From NCBI GenBank assembly GCA_022432975.1, contig CM039505.1:50613897-50677896 (forward strand): DNA of 64,000 nucleotides. Direction: 5' to 3'. The notes under the pieces were generated by a model. The model was given only the letters and a program-made list of their open reading frames with translations, made no database searches and was not told the origin of the DNA. Below, one piece after another: positions 22,998-33,320 of the stretch. Made by a program: the position numbers and the translations under genes. Position 1 is the stretch's first letter. Each line of letters opens with the position of its first letter. Source of the stretch: Begonia masoniana. Lineage: Eukaryota > Streptophyta > Magnoliopsida > Cucurbitales > Begoniaceae.

Positions 22998-23266
22998 CAA
23001 ATCCTCATACTTGGGGGACCTAGAGGGAAAGAGTTCAGCCTCCTATTCCAAAACCACCATCAGAATATCTTTTATGAAATATGGATTCATTTTCAGAAGG
23101 ATCCAATTACAAAATTGAAGCAACCAAATGGAAGCAATGGAATCCAGCTAAGGAATATCCAAAATATCCAACAGTCTCCACTCATAAGACAATGCCAAAA
23201 GCAGTGGACCCAAATAGTGCATCCACTAGTACCACTAATAGTACATCCACTAGCTCCACTAGCTAG
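22994..23266 (+). pseudogene. Lineage II ORF4, small Ser/Thr-tailed viral frame, broken
   Basis: The start overlaps the ORF3 stop as ATGA (22994-22997). 90 codons, with TAG after nine codons (shared with the inverted copy) and a further TGA near 23076 (not shared). The open remainder from 23081 ends in a Ser/Thr/Asn-rich tail (ASTSTTNSTSTSSTS). No lineage I equivalent was seen. Whether this was ever translated is uncertain. Confidence 0.5.
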
Positions 23267-23276
23267 TGTAGTAGTT

Positions 23277-23330
23277 CGTCATCCATGACGATTTAAAGTT
23301 TGTTTGTTTGCACGCTCCTTTTCTATATAA
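23277..23330 (+). promoter_or_regulatory. Lineage II promoter: as-1-like motif and TATA box
   Basis: CGTCATCCATGACG (23277-23290) contains TGACG on both strands, the core bound by plant TGA bZIP factors in as-1 elements such as that of the CaMV 35S promoter. A TATA box TATATAA (23324-23330) follows 33 bases on. The inverted copy keeps both features. Confidence 0.65.
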
Positions 23331-23683
23331 AGGAGCCTTAGTTTTCTTTTCTTCTCAAGTTTTTAGAGTTTGCCTTCTCTCGCCTGTAAAAACTCTAGTG
23401 TACTCAATAACTTGTAAGTTTTCTCTTGTTTAATATTATATTTCTTCTTCTACTTCCTTCCTTCAATCATTTTCCTTTGTTAATAGTTCATAGATCTTCC
23501 TTCCGCTCAATTTGGTATCAAAGCCATGTTAGGCTAAGAAATTTGTTAATTCATGGAGTGAATCAGTTGTTACAGGTTATTAGAATAATCTTAATAATGT
23601 AAATTGATATGAAGAATCACCAATAAGATAACTTATTTTCTTCAATAAGATGATTTGGTTTACCAATACTATATTTTAAACGC
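23331..23683 (+). promoter_or_regulatory. Lineage II leader and PBS, plus copy
   Basis: Leader RNA region with TGGTATCAAAGCC at 23513-23525, one mismatch from the tRNA-Met PBS. After the PBS about 150 bases of leader, including CAATAAGAT repeats, match the inverted copy before an abrupt switch to reverse transcriptase sequence near 23680. Confidence 0.7.
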
Positions 23684-24083
23684 ATCCTCTTAGAGAAAAC
23701 TTACAAGAATATCGATGATATTCTTGTGTTTTCTAATTCCATTTATCAACACTTTAGACATTTGAGAATTATTAAGGATGCTATGAAAACCAATGGTTTA
23801 GTAGTATCTGCTTTCAAATTGAAACTTTTTCAAACTACTGTCCGATTCTTTGGTCATAATGTGCATCAAGGTACAATCATTCCAATTAATCGAAGTATTG
23901 AATTTGCTTCTAAATTTCCTGATGAAATTACAGACACCAAACAACTTCAAAGATTTTTAGGCAGTCTCAATTATCTGGGTGATTTTTATCCAAATTTAGC
24001 CCAGGATACTGCTATTTTATATCAAAGATTGCGAAAAAATCCTTCTCCATGGACCACAGTCCATACTAAAGCTGTTCAAAGAT
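23684..24083 (+). pseudogene. Lineage II reverse transcriptase fragment
   Basis: Palm and thumb part of a caulimovirid reverse transcriptase. The catalytic box appears as NIDDILVFSN (Tyr of YIDD replaced), followed by the conserved FLGHxI-like FFGHNVHQGTI and the thumb motif LQRFLGSLNYLGDFYP. The fragment stops where the RNase H piece at 20744 would continue. It joins inverted movement-protein sequence at about 24085. Confidence 0.85.
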
Positions 24084-24084
24084 A

Positions 24085-24523
24085 GATTGAAATTTAGAAA
24101 TACATTAAAATAGATTGGTCCATGACAAAGACTTGTTTGTATGACTCCCATTAGAGAATTTTTGAAGTTTTGATTCCTAGCATCTCTAAGATTTGCAAGG
24201 ATACTAGCATTTAAACCAGGAAGTGTTAAAGGTTTAAAAGCAATTTGAATTAATCCGATGTGGATATATTTATATTTTTGAAAATATTTTTGAATATCTT
24301 TTAAACTGAGAAGTTTAATAGTTTTATCAGTGGAATCTAAACAAAGAGTTTGTTCAGAAATCTTGATAGCATGTTTGAAAAGGAATTCAAAGGTTCCTAG
24401 TTTGTAAATATCTTTGGCTTCAACTTCAGGAATTGTCCATTGATTAAGTTGAGATTTTTGAGAAATTTCGATAATTTGTTCATTTTTAGTAGAAGAATTT
24501 GAAATTTTTTCTAGTAGGTTCAT
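24085..24523 (-). pseudogene. Lineage II ORF1 start: 30K-type movement protein fragment
   Basis: ATG at 24521-24523 follows the leader on the minus strand. The frame encodes about 145 residues with the 30K movement-protein signature: the NLRDAR region containing the conserved Asp, then SLMGVIQTSLCHGPIYFNVF. Such proteins enlarge plasmodesmata for cell-to-cell spread of virus. It is cut at 24085, so the rest of the domain, coat protein and protease are absent from the window. Confidence 0.8.
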
Positions 24524-25110
24524 TGTTTAGAAATGTTAATTCATTCATGAATAAGTCTAACAGGTTCAAAGACTAATCTTATAAAAGTAAATTGAAATAA
24601 GAGAATACACCTTATTGGTAACCATTTTTCTTCGTATTGATTTCATTGATAATACCTTATTGATAGAGTGATCACCACTTATTGTTAATCTAATTTAGTC
24701 TCTGTCAGTTTGTGATTTACCCAAATAAACACAACCATCTCAAAGAGATAATTTCATAATACTAGAGAACCCTAGTCACCTTTGATCACGTAATATGGGC
24801 ATAAACGCCTAACGCCAACCACGGCTCAACGGCAACCACCCCGACGTAATCTCAGAAGACCCAGTTCCATAGTATTATCAAACTTAGTGTTAATATGGTA
24901 CACTAACCTTCAAAGCCATCATTAGAAAAACTTATTGGTGAAATCAAAATATCGTATTGGTAAACCAAATTATCTTATTGAAGAAAATAAGTTATATTAT
25001 TGGTGATTCTTCATATCAATTTACATTACTAAGATTATTCTAATAACCTGTAACAACTGATTCACTCCATGAATTAACAAATTTCTTAGCCTAACATGGC
25101 TCTGATACCA
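24524..25110 (-). promoter_or_regulatory. Lineage II leader and PBS, minus copy
   Basis: PBS TGGTATCAGAGCC (25098-25110) matches the tRNA-Met site perfectly. The 570-base leader to the movement-protein ATG carries at least six imperfect copies of a CAATAAG-type word (for example near 24610, 24650, 24690, 24930, 24955, 24980). Confidence 0.75.
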
Positions 25111-25356
25111 AATTGAGCGGAAGGAAGATCTATGAACTATTAACAATGGAAAATGATTGAAGGAAGGAAGTAGAAGAAGAAATATAATATTAAACAAGAA
25201 AAAACTTACAAGTTATTGAGTACACTAGAGTTTTTACAGGCGAGAGAAGGCAAACTCTAAAAACTTGAGAAGAAAAGAAAACTAAGGCTCCTTTATATAG
25301 AAGAGGAGCGTGCAAACAAACAAACTTTAAATCGTCATAGATGACGAACTACTACA
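25111..25356 (-). promoter_or_regulatory. Lineage II promoter, minus copy
   Basis: TATA box CTATATAAAG at 25291-25300 and the double TGACG motif CGTCATCTATGACG at 25333-25346 on the minus strand, in the same spacing as the plus copy. Confidence 0.65.
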
Positions 25357-25629
25357 CTAGCTAGTGGAGCTAGTGGATGTACTATTAGTGGTACTAGTGG
25401 ATGCACTATTTGGGTCCACTGCTTTTGGCATTGTCTTCTGAGTGGAGACTGTTGGATATTTTGGATATTCCTTAACTGGATTCCATTGTTTCCATTTGGT
25501 TGCTTCAATTTTGTAATTGGATCCTTCTGGAAATGAATCCATATTTTGTAAAAGATATTCTGATGGTGGTTTTGGAATAGGAGGCTGAACTCTTTCCCTC
25601 TAGGTCCTCCAAGTATGAGGATTTGTCAT
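25357..25629 (-). pseudogene. Lineage II ORF4, inverted copy
   Basis: Same 91-codon frame as 22994-23266. The early TAG (rc of 25601-25603 region) is shared, but the second stop is absent (CAA retained). The Ser/Thr tail is intact. Confidence 0.5.
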
Positions 25630-26114
25630 TTGCGATTTCCTACAGAAATTTGCATTTTGACCCAACTATCATAATCTTCAGGGGTCATGATTTGTTTTCT
25701 AGCAAGATCACATTTGTATTCAGAATATTCTTCTGGGCTTTTGTTATTTTTCTTAGCCCATTTATTCCTCTTTTTGCACCATTTTTTATATTTTTTAATT
25801 CCTTTGGCAACTCGAGCTTTGACTTCATCCAGAGCAATTTGATAAGCTGGATGTCTTTCGAAAGGTCTTGGCTGAAGAGGTCAAGGTCTCCATAGTAGAA
25901 TGCGAGTTAAAGGATCCATGGGAACATTACGTCGCATATGATATTTGGAAATAGGGAAAGGTCTACCCCAAGGAATTCGATAAGCCATAGCATCTCTTCG
26001 GGCTTGTTGGAGAACAGCAGCATCCCACGGGTCAAGCTGGGCTTGTTGCAGATGATGAGCTGCTTCGATTTGCATATTTTCTATAATGGCGTTTTCTGCA
26101 TCCCAGTGAGCCAT
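25626..26114 (-). pseudogene. Lineage II ORF3, inverted copy with one stop
   Basis: 489 bases, collinear with 22509-22997. A Trp codon has become TGA near 25881 (TGACCTCTT against TGGCCTCTT). The TAATG and ATGA junctions with ORF2 and ORF4 are kept. Confidence 0.8.
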
Positions 26115-27361
26115 TAAAGAATTTTCTTTTTCCCTTTCCTTAGAGAATAATGATATTGGGAACAATCGATAAGAGAATTGAAAAGATCCTCTTCGATTGG
26201 AATGATATCGTCTGGATTTTGAGATTCGCCTGGTAACCTGAAAGCGATTAGATCCTGAAAGCATAGAAAAATCAGAATCGGAATTAGAAAAATATTCTTC
26301 ATCGTCAGAGTCATCAAACATTTGGCCTTTTATAGTCTCCAAAAGTTTAATATGACGTGCTTGTTTTGATAAGGTTGGAAATTGGAGTTTGATATCTTTG
26401 CGCATTTGCTTCACCATGTGCAAAGATTCTTTCGCTGATTGATGTGATATGTTAGTAGCAGCTTTTGCTTTGTTGATTTTAATAGTCTCAATAATTTTGG
26501 AAAAGCACTTATCCGTATCATAACGGAGCCACAATTTGACAAAAAAGCATCTTTGTAATTCTGGGATGTCCAAATGATCTTTGTCCAGCTCAAGGTTCCA
26601 CTGCCAAATCCAATTAATTTGAAATTCGGTAAAGAACCATAAAAGCGATTTTCCTTTGAACATTTTTTGATTGAAAATAAAATCTGGATGACTATCAAAC
26701 CAGGGTTAGTATTGGTCTTGAATCTTTTTTGGTAGAATAGCAAATTCTAGAGAATGACTTTGCCACCAATGAAGAAACCAGTTTGGAAATTGGTCTTCAG
26801 ATTTGAGAATTTCAGGATTCATAGTAAAAAATCATGAATGATTCCTTTTTGGATTCTGGTAGAGAAACACATGAGACCATGCTGCAATATAGTCCCAATA
26901 GTTGTATTTTTGTTCATTGTGTTTGGTAGTAGTTGTTCTTGGAATGAGAACATTCAAACCCCATTCTTGTGGGTGAATAATTCGAATGATATAACACTTG
27001 GAATGTGTCATAGTACTTTTGATATTTCATTCTTCAACATAATAATGCTGAATTTGGACAGAATTGGTATCAATTAGAATAGCTTCGTAATAAAATCGAA
27101 GCTTTCCCTCTGGAATTAAATAATGTTGGCTGCCCATATACCTTTCTTTGAAAAACCAATGGTCTTTTTGGTTGAGATCAATATCTCTATTGGAAAGTGT
27201 GAGTACAGACTTAGCCACTGATTTTTTTAGAAATTGTGGTCCACTATCAAGTAAGACTTCTTTGGCAGTTTTCTTTTGAGAATCATCCTTAGAAGAGGAT
27301 GCATTTTCCCCTAAAGTGGGAAACTCTTTTTGATATAAGGCATTGGAAATATGATTGGTAA
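26114..27361 (-). pseudogene. Lineage II ORF2, inverted copy
   Basis: Collinear with 21207-22509 but lacking the extreme RG-rich N-terminus (cut at 27361). It shares the frame change near the acidic patch, keeps the Gln codon lost at 21567, and has additional stops near 26830 (TTTTTTACT region) and 26706. It ends abruptly against non-viral DNA that leads into the Copia LTR. Confidence 0.8.
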
Positions 27362-27384
27362 ATTCAAATTGCTAAAGAAGACAG

Positions 27385-27490
27385 ATATACAAAGATAATT
27401 TATGATGAATTATAAGGAAGCACTATACACAAAAGGAAGTATATATACAAAGATAGCCCAACAATAATTATAAAGATTTTTTTAATCAAA
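27385..27490 (-). mobile_element. Copia LTR remnant, right half
   Basis: The stretch AATTATAAGGAAGCACTATAC and following bases match 33240-33310, the part of the LTR missing from 14989-15060. The virus array therefore lies inside this LTR. Confidence 0.65.
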
Positions 27491-27846
27491 AACCTCATGC
27501 TATCGGTTTTTTTTTTTAAAAAAAACCTCAAACTTTACTATTCATAAAAAAAAACCTTTAACGTTTCGTAAATACTTCATCCCTTCATTTTACAAAAAAA
27601 ATTGCAAAATGAGGACAGCACAGCCGGTCCAGCTGGACCGGCCGTACTCGGTTGACGAGTACGACTGGTCCTGGACCAACCGTCTTCTCATGGGCAAAAG
27701 GTTGATACCATTTATTCGTCAGATCCTTTCATTCGAGTCACCCTCGAGTTCTCCGTAAATAAGGTAGAATTGAGTTTAAATATCTTTAGTTCTGAATATT
27801 CTGCTTAGATCCTCCAGCTAGTTTCTGAATCAAACTTTGATCCAAG
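27491..27846. other. Noncoding DNA with A/T runs
   Basis: Poly-T and poly-A tracts (27504-27560), then a short GC-rich patch with GGTCCAGCTGGACCGG palindrome (27628-27645). No gene seen. Confidence 0.4.
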
Positions 27847-28067
27847 ATGGCAACTGGCGATTCTTCTACCTTGAAACTGCGGATACCCAGTTGGACGGAA
27901 TCGAATAAAGACGCAAAGGGGGCCTTAAATTCCGAGAATCTTCCATTACCAGCTCCAGGTCTCTTCTCTATCCTTATTTTCTTCTGTTTCTGATGGAAAA
28001 TGTATAATTCTGTTTCTTGATTTTCTTTTTTATCTGCAGGTAATTTTTTTAACTATGACATTTCCAC
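27847..28067 (+). pseudogene. Orphan exon resembling GH127 beta-L-arabinofuranosidase
   Basis: The frame STLKLRIPSWTESNKDAKGA then LNSENLPLPAPG resembles the C-terminal region of plant GH127 (DUF1680) enzymes, which remove arabinose from hydroxyproline-linked glycans. A donor at 27959 and an acceptor at 28037-28039 bound an 81-base intron-like stretch that keeps frame into NFFNYDIS. The catalytic barrel is absent and the sequence runs into duplicated segment E at 28068, so this is a fragment. Assignment is by eye. Confidence 0.5.
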
Positions 28068-29272
28068 TGCATTTAAAACAACACTACAAACTCAAAGCAT
28101 TTTTTTTTTAAATTAAGGATAAAATTATTCTATCAAAAATTTGAGGGCATCCTCCCATACCCACATTAATCATTACCTTGGCAATCGCTTAACTTGGTTT
28201 ACCCGCAGCAGGATTTCTACCAAATTGGATGATCATTGGCTTGCCTTCGAACGTAAAGCCATTCACTACATCCTGCCACCAAAAACACACCTCATCTCAG
28301 CGCATCATCACCCGCCAACTATTTTACAGTTCTGAATTTAGTTTCAACTTTCAAGTTTCTAGAGAAAGATAAGAAACGAAAAAGCGAGTGAAAGAAGGGC
28401 TCAGTCTATGGAGAGTAGATGAACTCATCATACTCAAAATAACCCAATTTATTTCCTCAATTCTGTCTACTATAATTTTTATATTTATCCAAAAAAATAT
28501 AACTATGATAACATTATGCGATCACGTATTGGCATTATCATAGTTATCGGAACATCATCATAGTTTTCATAAAATGAATTGCATAGTTACAAAAAAATAT
28601 TTCTTCTCTATTTTTCCTGTCCACTGACATTTATCACCGAGGTATAGTTGAAAACAAAAAATAAATGATTAAGCACACACAGACATTACCTTACAAGTTA
28701 TTTATTCAATTTTGGTAGTTCAAAAGGAAATTTAATGGCTCTACAAATATCTGATACAATAATCTGTCAAACATACATCAATTTATAAAGACACATAACA
28801 AAATAGCCTATGATAAGTTTTTCATGTCCAATTGTAAACCATGAGAAACATACCAACGCGTGATGAACATGCAAAATGCACTATTTTGGTGTAAACTTCA
28901 AAAATTTCAGAATATCAGGGAATGTAAATATTTTATACGGTATCTCTATCTATAAACATATAGGCTTGAATGGCCTCCCAGACAACCAGCGCTCCTTTCA
29001 TTCACGGCATACTGAAACCTTGGTTTAGATGCAGTCACAGAAGGGGCGTTGACACTTACCCGAAGATTGAAACGTTGGTTTAGATGCCTAAAGTGCTGCT
29101 GAAGCTACTGAATCAATAATTGGTGAAATAGATCCAATATGGATTTCCTGTTGTTCATTTTCTTGGTGTACGAGATTATAAATATGCTGGGTTGAGGGAA
29201 ACAGTTTCATTAAAAGGATTTAGCTGCGAATAGCCGAATAGCGAACATGAAGTCCATGAAGGAACTCCATGG
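28068..29272 (-). repeat. Segmental duplication E, copy 2
   Basis: Collinear with 10427-11691. Carries the 65K-like exon (28189-28272), the 13-bp inverted repeat near 28496-28545 and the Copia gag C-terminal relic (29030-29267), ending at CATGG 29268-29272. A segment near 11213-11262 of copy 1 is missing here. Confidence 0.85.
28189..28272 (-). pseudogene. Orphan RRM last exon, probably U11/U12-65K, copy 2
   Basis: Same 28-codon exon as 10529-10612, with VNGFTFEGKPMIIQFGR in place of VNGFMFKGKPMIIQFGR. The acceptor is GGCAG. No other exon of the gene is nearby. Confidence 0.5.
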
Positions 29273-31598
29273 TGTTAGAAATCAAACAATAACGAAAAAA
29301 AAAAAAAAAGAATACTTAACAACAGATTTACGTAGAAAACCCTTTCGATTTACGTAGAAAACCCTTTCGGGGAAAAACTACGGACAGAGGAACAAATTCA
29401 CTAAGAAGATCATACATACAACTGCAAGTTTTGCTGCTCTAACTTACAAGTATTTTATAGAGAAACAAAACTTAATAACATTATGGGCCCAATCCGGCCC
29501 AACTAGAATTCAGATCACCCAAATTCTAACAATATCAACCTTGACACGAATTCCACGTGAGAGATCTAACTGGCTACTCGGCCCAACTCAAAGCGAATCC
29601 AGAACACTGAACTCTGACAATCTCCACTTTCAAAGAAATTTTGGTGCAAGGAAACAAATATTCCAAAAACTTCATCTCTTCACTACTTGACAACACGACA
29701 GTGACTAGCCCTATCATCTTAGAACCTTCTCCTTTCTTCACTGTTCGGCAACGACAGTGGCTAACCCTTCTACCTGAGGGTTTTCTCTTTTCATCACTGT
29801 TCGGCAACGGCGACAGTGCCTAACTCTTCCAAAGGCAATGGAGAAAGACAGAGCAACGTGTAGCATTCTGTGGAGTGAAAAACGGAGGAATTTGTAGTAA
29901 ACTGAGACTTCGTTTTCACACAATCACTCAACCACCTCCTTAATTTGATTGACAATAGTCAGCTCGCATCTATCTCCACCTCGTGACCAAACACCACAAC
30001 CACCAACACTTCATTAATGGTCTCTCCTACTAACATCTCCCTCCAACAACCTAAAATAATGCCCAATTAATGGCTGATTTTCTCATCGTAGAAAAGCATC
30101 TTCTAAAACTCACCTCACCAACTCTATTAATGATCAACCCCATTAATCGCTGTTTTTCTCCTTGTAGAAAACCATCTCCTAAAACTCAAGTCAGATCGTA
30201 GGCCCTCACCTCTTTCAGGTGGATTGAGTCGGCTCTGCTTTGGAGCAGATCGCCGATGGAAGCAGCGAGAAACGTCTTCTTCTCTTTTTCTCCTCTGTTG
30301 AAGAAGCCAACAATGGTTTCTTGTTCGCGCATACCTAGGCAAACACACCCAAATTCTTTTCTTCTTTGCTCTCTGTTCTTCACGCACGGACAGAACAGAA
30401 CAAATTGGCTTCTGTTCTTTGCAGACAACGGCGATAGCAGCAAATGGACATCGCGGTTTAGCTCAGCGACGGCGGCGTAGCGGCTCTTCTTCTCTGCAGC
30501 GTGACAGGAGAAGCAGCGAGATTATCTTCTCCTCTCTGTCTCTCTCTCTCTTTGATGTAGACGGTGGCCCTCACTAGGGCTCCTCTGTTCTTCCTCTGTC
30601 GCGGGACAGTGGCGAGTTCTGTTCGATAGAAAACGGCGGGGCAACTTCTTCCTCGTCGGCGACAAGCTTCCCTCAACCGAACGTCGGCCAAGCCTTTTGT
30701 TCTTCGGCTTCTGGTTGCGATGTGCTTCTCGCAGTCGGACGGTGGCAGCGTGTTCGGCGACCTTCTTCATGGACGGCGCCGACACTCCTTTGACGCGCTC
30801 GACAACTCCCTCTCGGAGCTAGGCGTTTTCTATTTCTTCTCAGATCGGCGATGGCAGCATGTAACGCGTCAGTAACTCCCTTCTGAGTAGGTCACACACT
30901 CACTTCAGCATCTACAGCTCCGCACACACTCTCACCCTCTCTCTCTGTGATCATCGGCAGACAGCAGACGGCGCACGCTTCTTCGCTGTTCTTTTCGGCA
31001 AGAAGAACAGAGCCCTTCTTTGTTCTTGTTCGGAGTGAAGAACATAACCAGAAAGAAAAACAAACCTTTTTCTTTCTCTTTTTATTATTTTTTTTTTTCT
31101 CCAACGATTTCTTTTTCTCAAAATAGTGCAAATTTCCACCGAAATTGCAAACCCGAAAATTCGTTTGATACTTTCGAAATAATAAAAACCTGATTTTTCG
31201 GAACCTTCAACCTAAAGCTCTGATACCAGTTGTTAGAAATCGAACCATAACGAAAATGTGTGACCTACTCAGAAGGGAGAGAAGCAGCCATTAATGGGGT
31301 TGATCATTAATAGAGTTGGTGATGTGAGTTTTAGGAGATGGTTCTCTGCGATGAGAAAATCAGCCATTAATGGGGCATTATTTCAGGTTGTTGGAGAGAG
31401 ATGTGGTTGGTAGGAGAGACCATTAATGAAGTGTTGGTGGTTGAGGTGTTTGGTCATGAGGTGGAGATAGATGCGAATTGACTATTGTCAGTCAAATTAA
31501 GGAGGTGGTTGAGTAGTTGTGTGAAAACGAAATCTCAATTTTGCCGAACAGTGAGGAAAGGAGAAAACCCTCAGGTGGAAAGGTTAGCCACTGTCGTT
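29273..31598 (-). mobile_element. Non-autonomous LTR element, copy 2 (truncated)
   Basis: Starts TGTTAG at 29273 next to CATGG, the same target as copy 1. An LTR of about 255 bp, with a partly duplicated TTTACGTAGAAAACCC unit, runs to about 29527. The purine tract, left palindromic arm, GC-rich centre and PBS (31217-31228) follow as in copy 1. It breaks at 31598 within the right arm, so the second LTR is missing. Confidence 0.8.
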
Positions 31599-31716
31599 GT
31601 ACTCTTGGGGCGTCACCTTGTCGGTGCGCGCGTCGCTCACCCAGGCGCGCACGCGACGCCAGCCTGGCTGCGCGCGCATGGGCGATCAATCGCACCATAT
31701 GGACGAATGTCATAGG
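31599..31716. other. Short CpG-dense block of unknown origin
   Basis: About 118 bases rich in GCGCGC and GACGCC, unlike the surrounding AT-rich DNA, lying exactly at the truncation of the LTR element and before a Copia relic. No open frame is convincing. Confidence 0.5.
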
Positions 31717-31719
31717 TCA

Positions 31720-33165
31720 AAATTATTACAATTTTTGGAATTAAAACATGATATTTGATCAAATTTATTGCATTGCTTAGAAAGAAAAACTGATTACGAA
31801 ACTAAATCTGCATTAAGTTAAAAAAAGTTCATGTCAAGCACTACCTCAACCAATCGTCTTCTTTGTTACTCGATCTTGAAATAGACGCTCAGAAGAAGAG
31901 AAAAGTGCATCACAATCAGTTCATTTGGTTAATTGTGAAATTGATATCAAATTGAATTTAAAAGTAGGAAGGTGAAAAACATTCCTGAGTATAAAAAGAG
32001 GGTGAGCATGGAACAATTCCTATGTGTTACACGAGCGTGAGAACTATCAGACAATTGAACAACTGTATGTTTACGAATAATAGAATATGAAGAAAAAAAA
32101 TTGAAAAAAACACCAGAGTCAATAATCCAACAAAAGAAAGAATTAGTCAAAGCAATACCTGTCAAATTAACAAATGGCCCATGAGCTTCATCTTTGGCTA
32201 CAAGTGTCAGGATTCTATTGTAATGGCCGGGTGAAAATTGAGCAGCTAGAGTAGCGAAAATAGGTAATGAGGCGAAAATAGGTAATGAGGCCCCTGATTT
32301 TTTGATTGATCGATCTGAGAAGCCATGAATTTCGAATCATGTGGCGCTTGCGTGACCGTGCTTATTACAGTGGTCACAGAAGGGGCGTTGACGCTTTCCC
32401 GAAGACTAAAACATTGGTTTAAATGCCTAAAATGCTGCTGAATCAATAATTCGAATAGATCCAATATGGATTTCCTGTTGCTTCTCTTCTTGGCGTACGA
32501 GATTATAAATACGTTGAGTTGAGGGAAACAATTTCATTAAAAGGATTTGGCTACGAATAGCCGAATAATGATAATGAAGTCCTTGAAGGAACTCCATGGT
32601 ACGAACTTGATTTTGTTGATCAATAATAATTTTTTAATTGCCACATATACATGAAGTGAAAGAGACAATAGAATTGAACTCATGCCATAAAGATTTGAAT
32701 TGTGTGAAATACAAGGAAATTGACATACCCTCTTATTTAAGAGTTGATATTGATTGCTTCAATTGATAGATTTTAAGAGCGTTGGATGGAGAGAAACATT
32801 CATTTAGATCCGTCCAAATTTGTTGCAGTTTCAACATATAAAACACTTGGACGAATTTCAGATGATACAGAGTTGAGAATCCAACTCCCAAGGAGATCGT
32901 TGCAGCGTTCCCAATTAGAAATATCAGCCTTCTTTTTTCGTTTTGAGATTGGCCCATCGACAAGTTTGTTTATAGCACGAAGTGCCATCGTCACAGCTCG
33001 ACTACATGAACCATAATTATCTCTAGACAGTGACGGAGTAACCAAAACAGTGGAAGGGCTGTCAGAGTAATGCATAAAATAAGTATTTGTTTTGATATGT
33101 GAAGAAGTGATGGAACCTATTTCTGTATCAGCATGAGAAAAAAAAAATTAATGCTCTGATGCCAT
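31720..33165 (-). pseudogene. Copia gag-protease relic, copy 2
   Basis: Minus strand. The gag begins near 33137 and includes SRAVTMALRAINK, SWILNSVSSEIRPSVLY and IYQLKQSISTLK; its C-terminal part (32360-32600) matches 11420-11691. Farther on, WIIDSGV (32090-32110 region) is the aspartic protease start and IRKHTVVQLSDSSHA the usual sequence after it. Several frameshifts are present. The PBS TGGCATCAGAGC is at 33153-33164. No integrase or polymerase is seen. Confidence 0.8.
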
Positions 33166-33320
33166 GTAAAGATTAGATTACAGGAAGAGAAGAAATAGTT
33201 TGAACATAAAATATCATTAAAGAGATGTCATATATTTAGACTAAATTATAAGGAAGCAATATACACAAAAAGAAGCATATAGATAAAAATAGTCTAACGA
33301 TAATTATAAAATATGATAAT
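33165..33320 (-). mobile_element. Copia LTR end, intact over the virus insertion site
   Basis: Contiguous sequence corresponding to 14989-15060 plus 27385-27490. It serves as the empty-site control for the virus array insertion. Confidence 0.65.

Noticed and set aside
24017..24523. Movement protein extending to 24017
   Set aside because: The part below 24085 is antisense reverse transcriptase sequence beyond an inverted junction.
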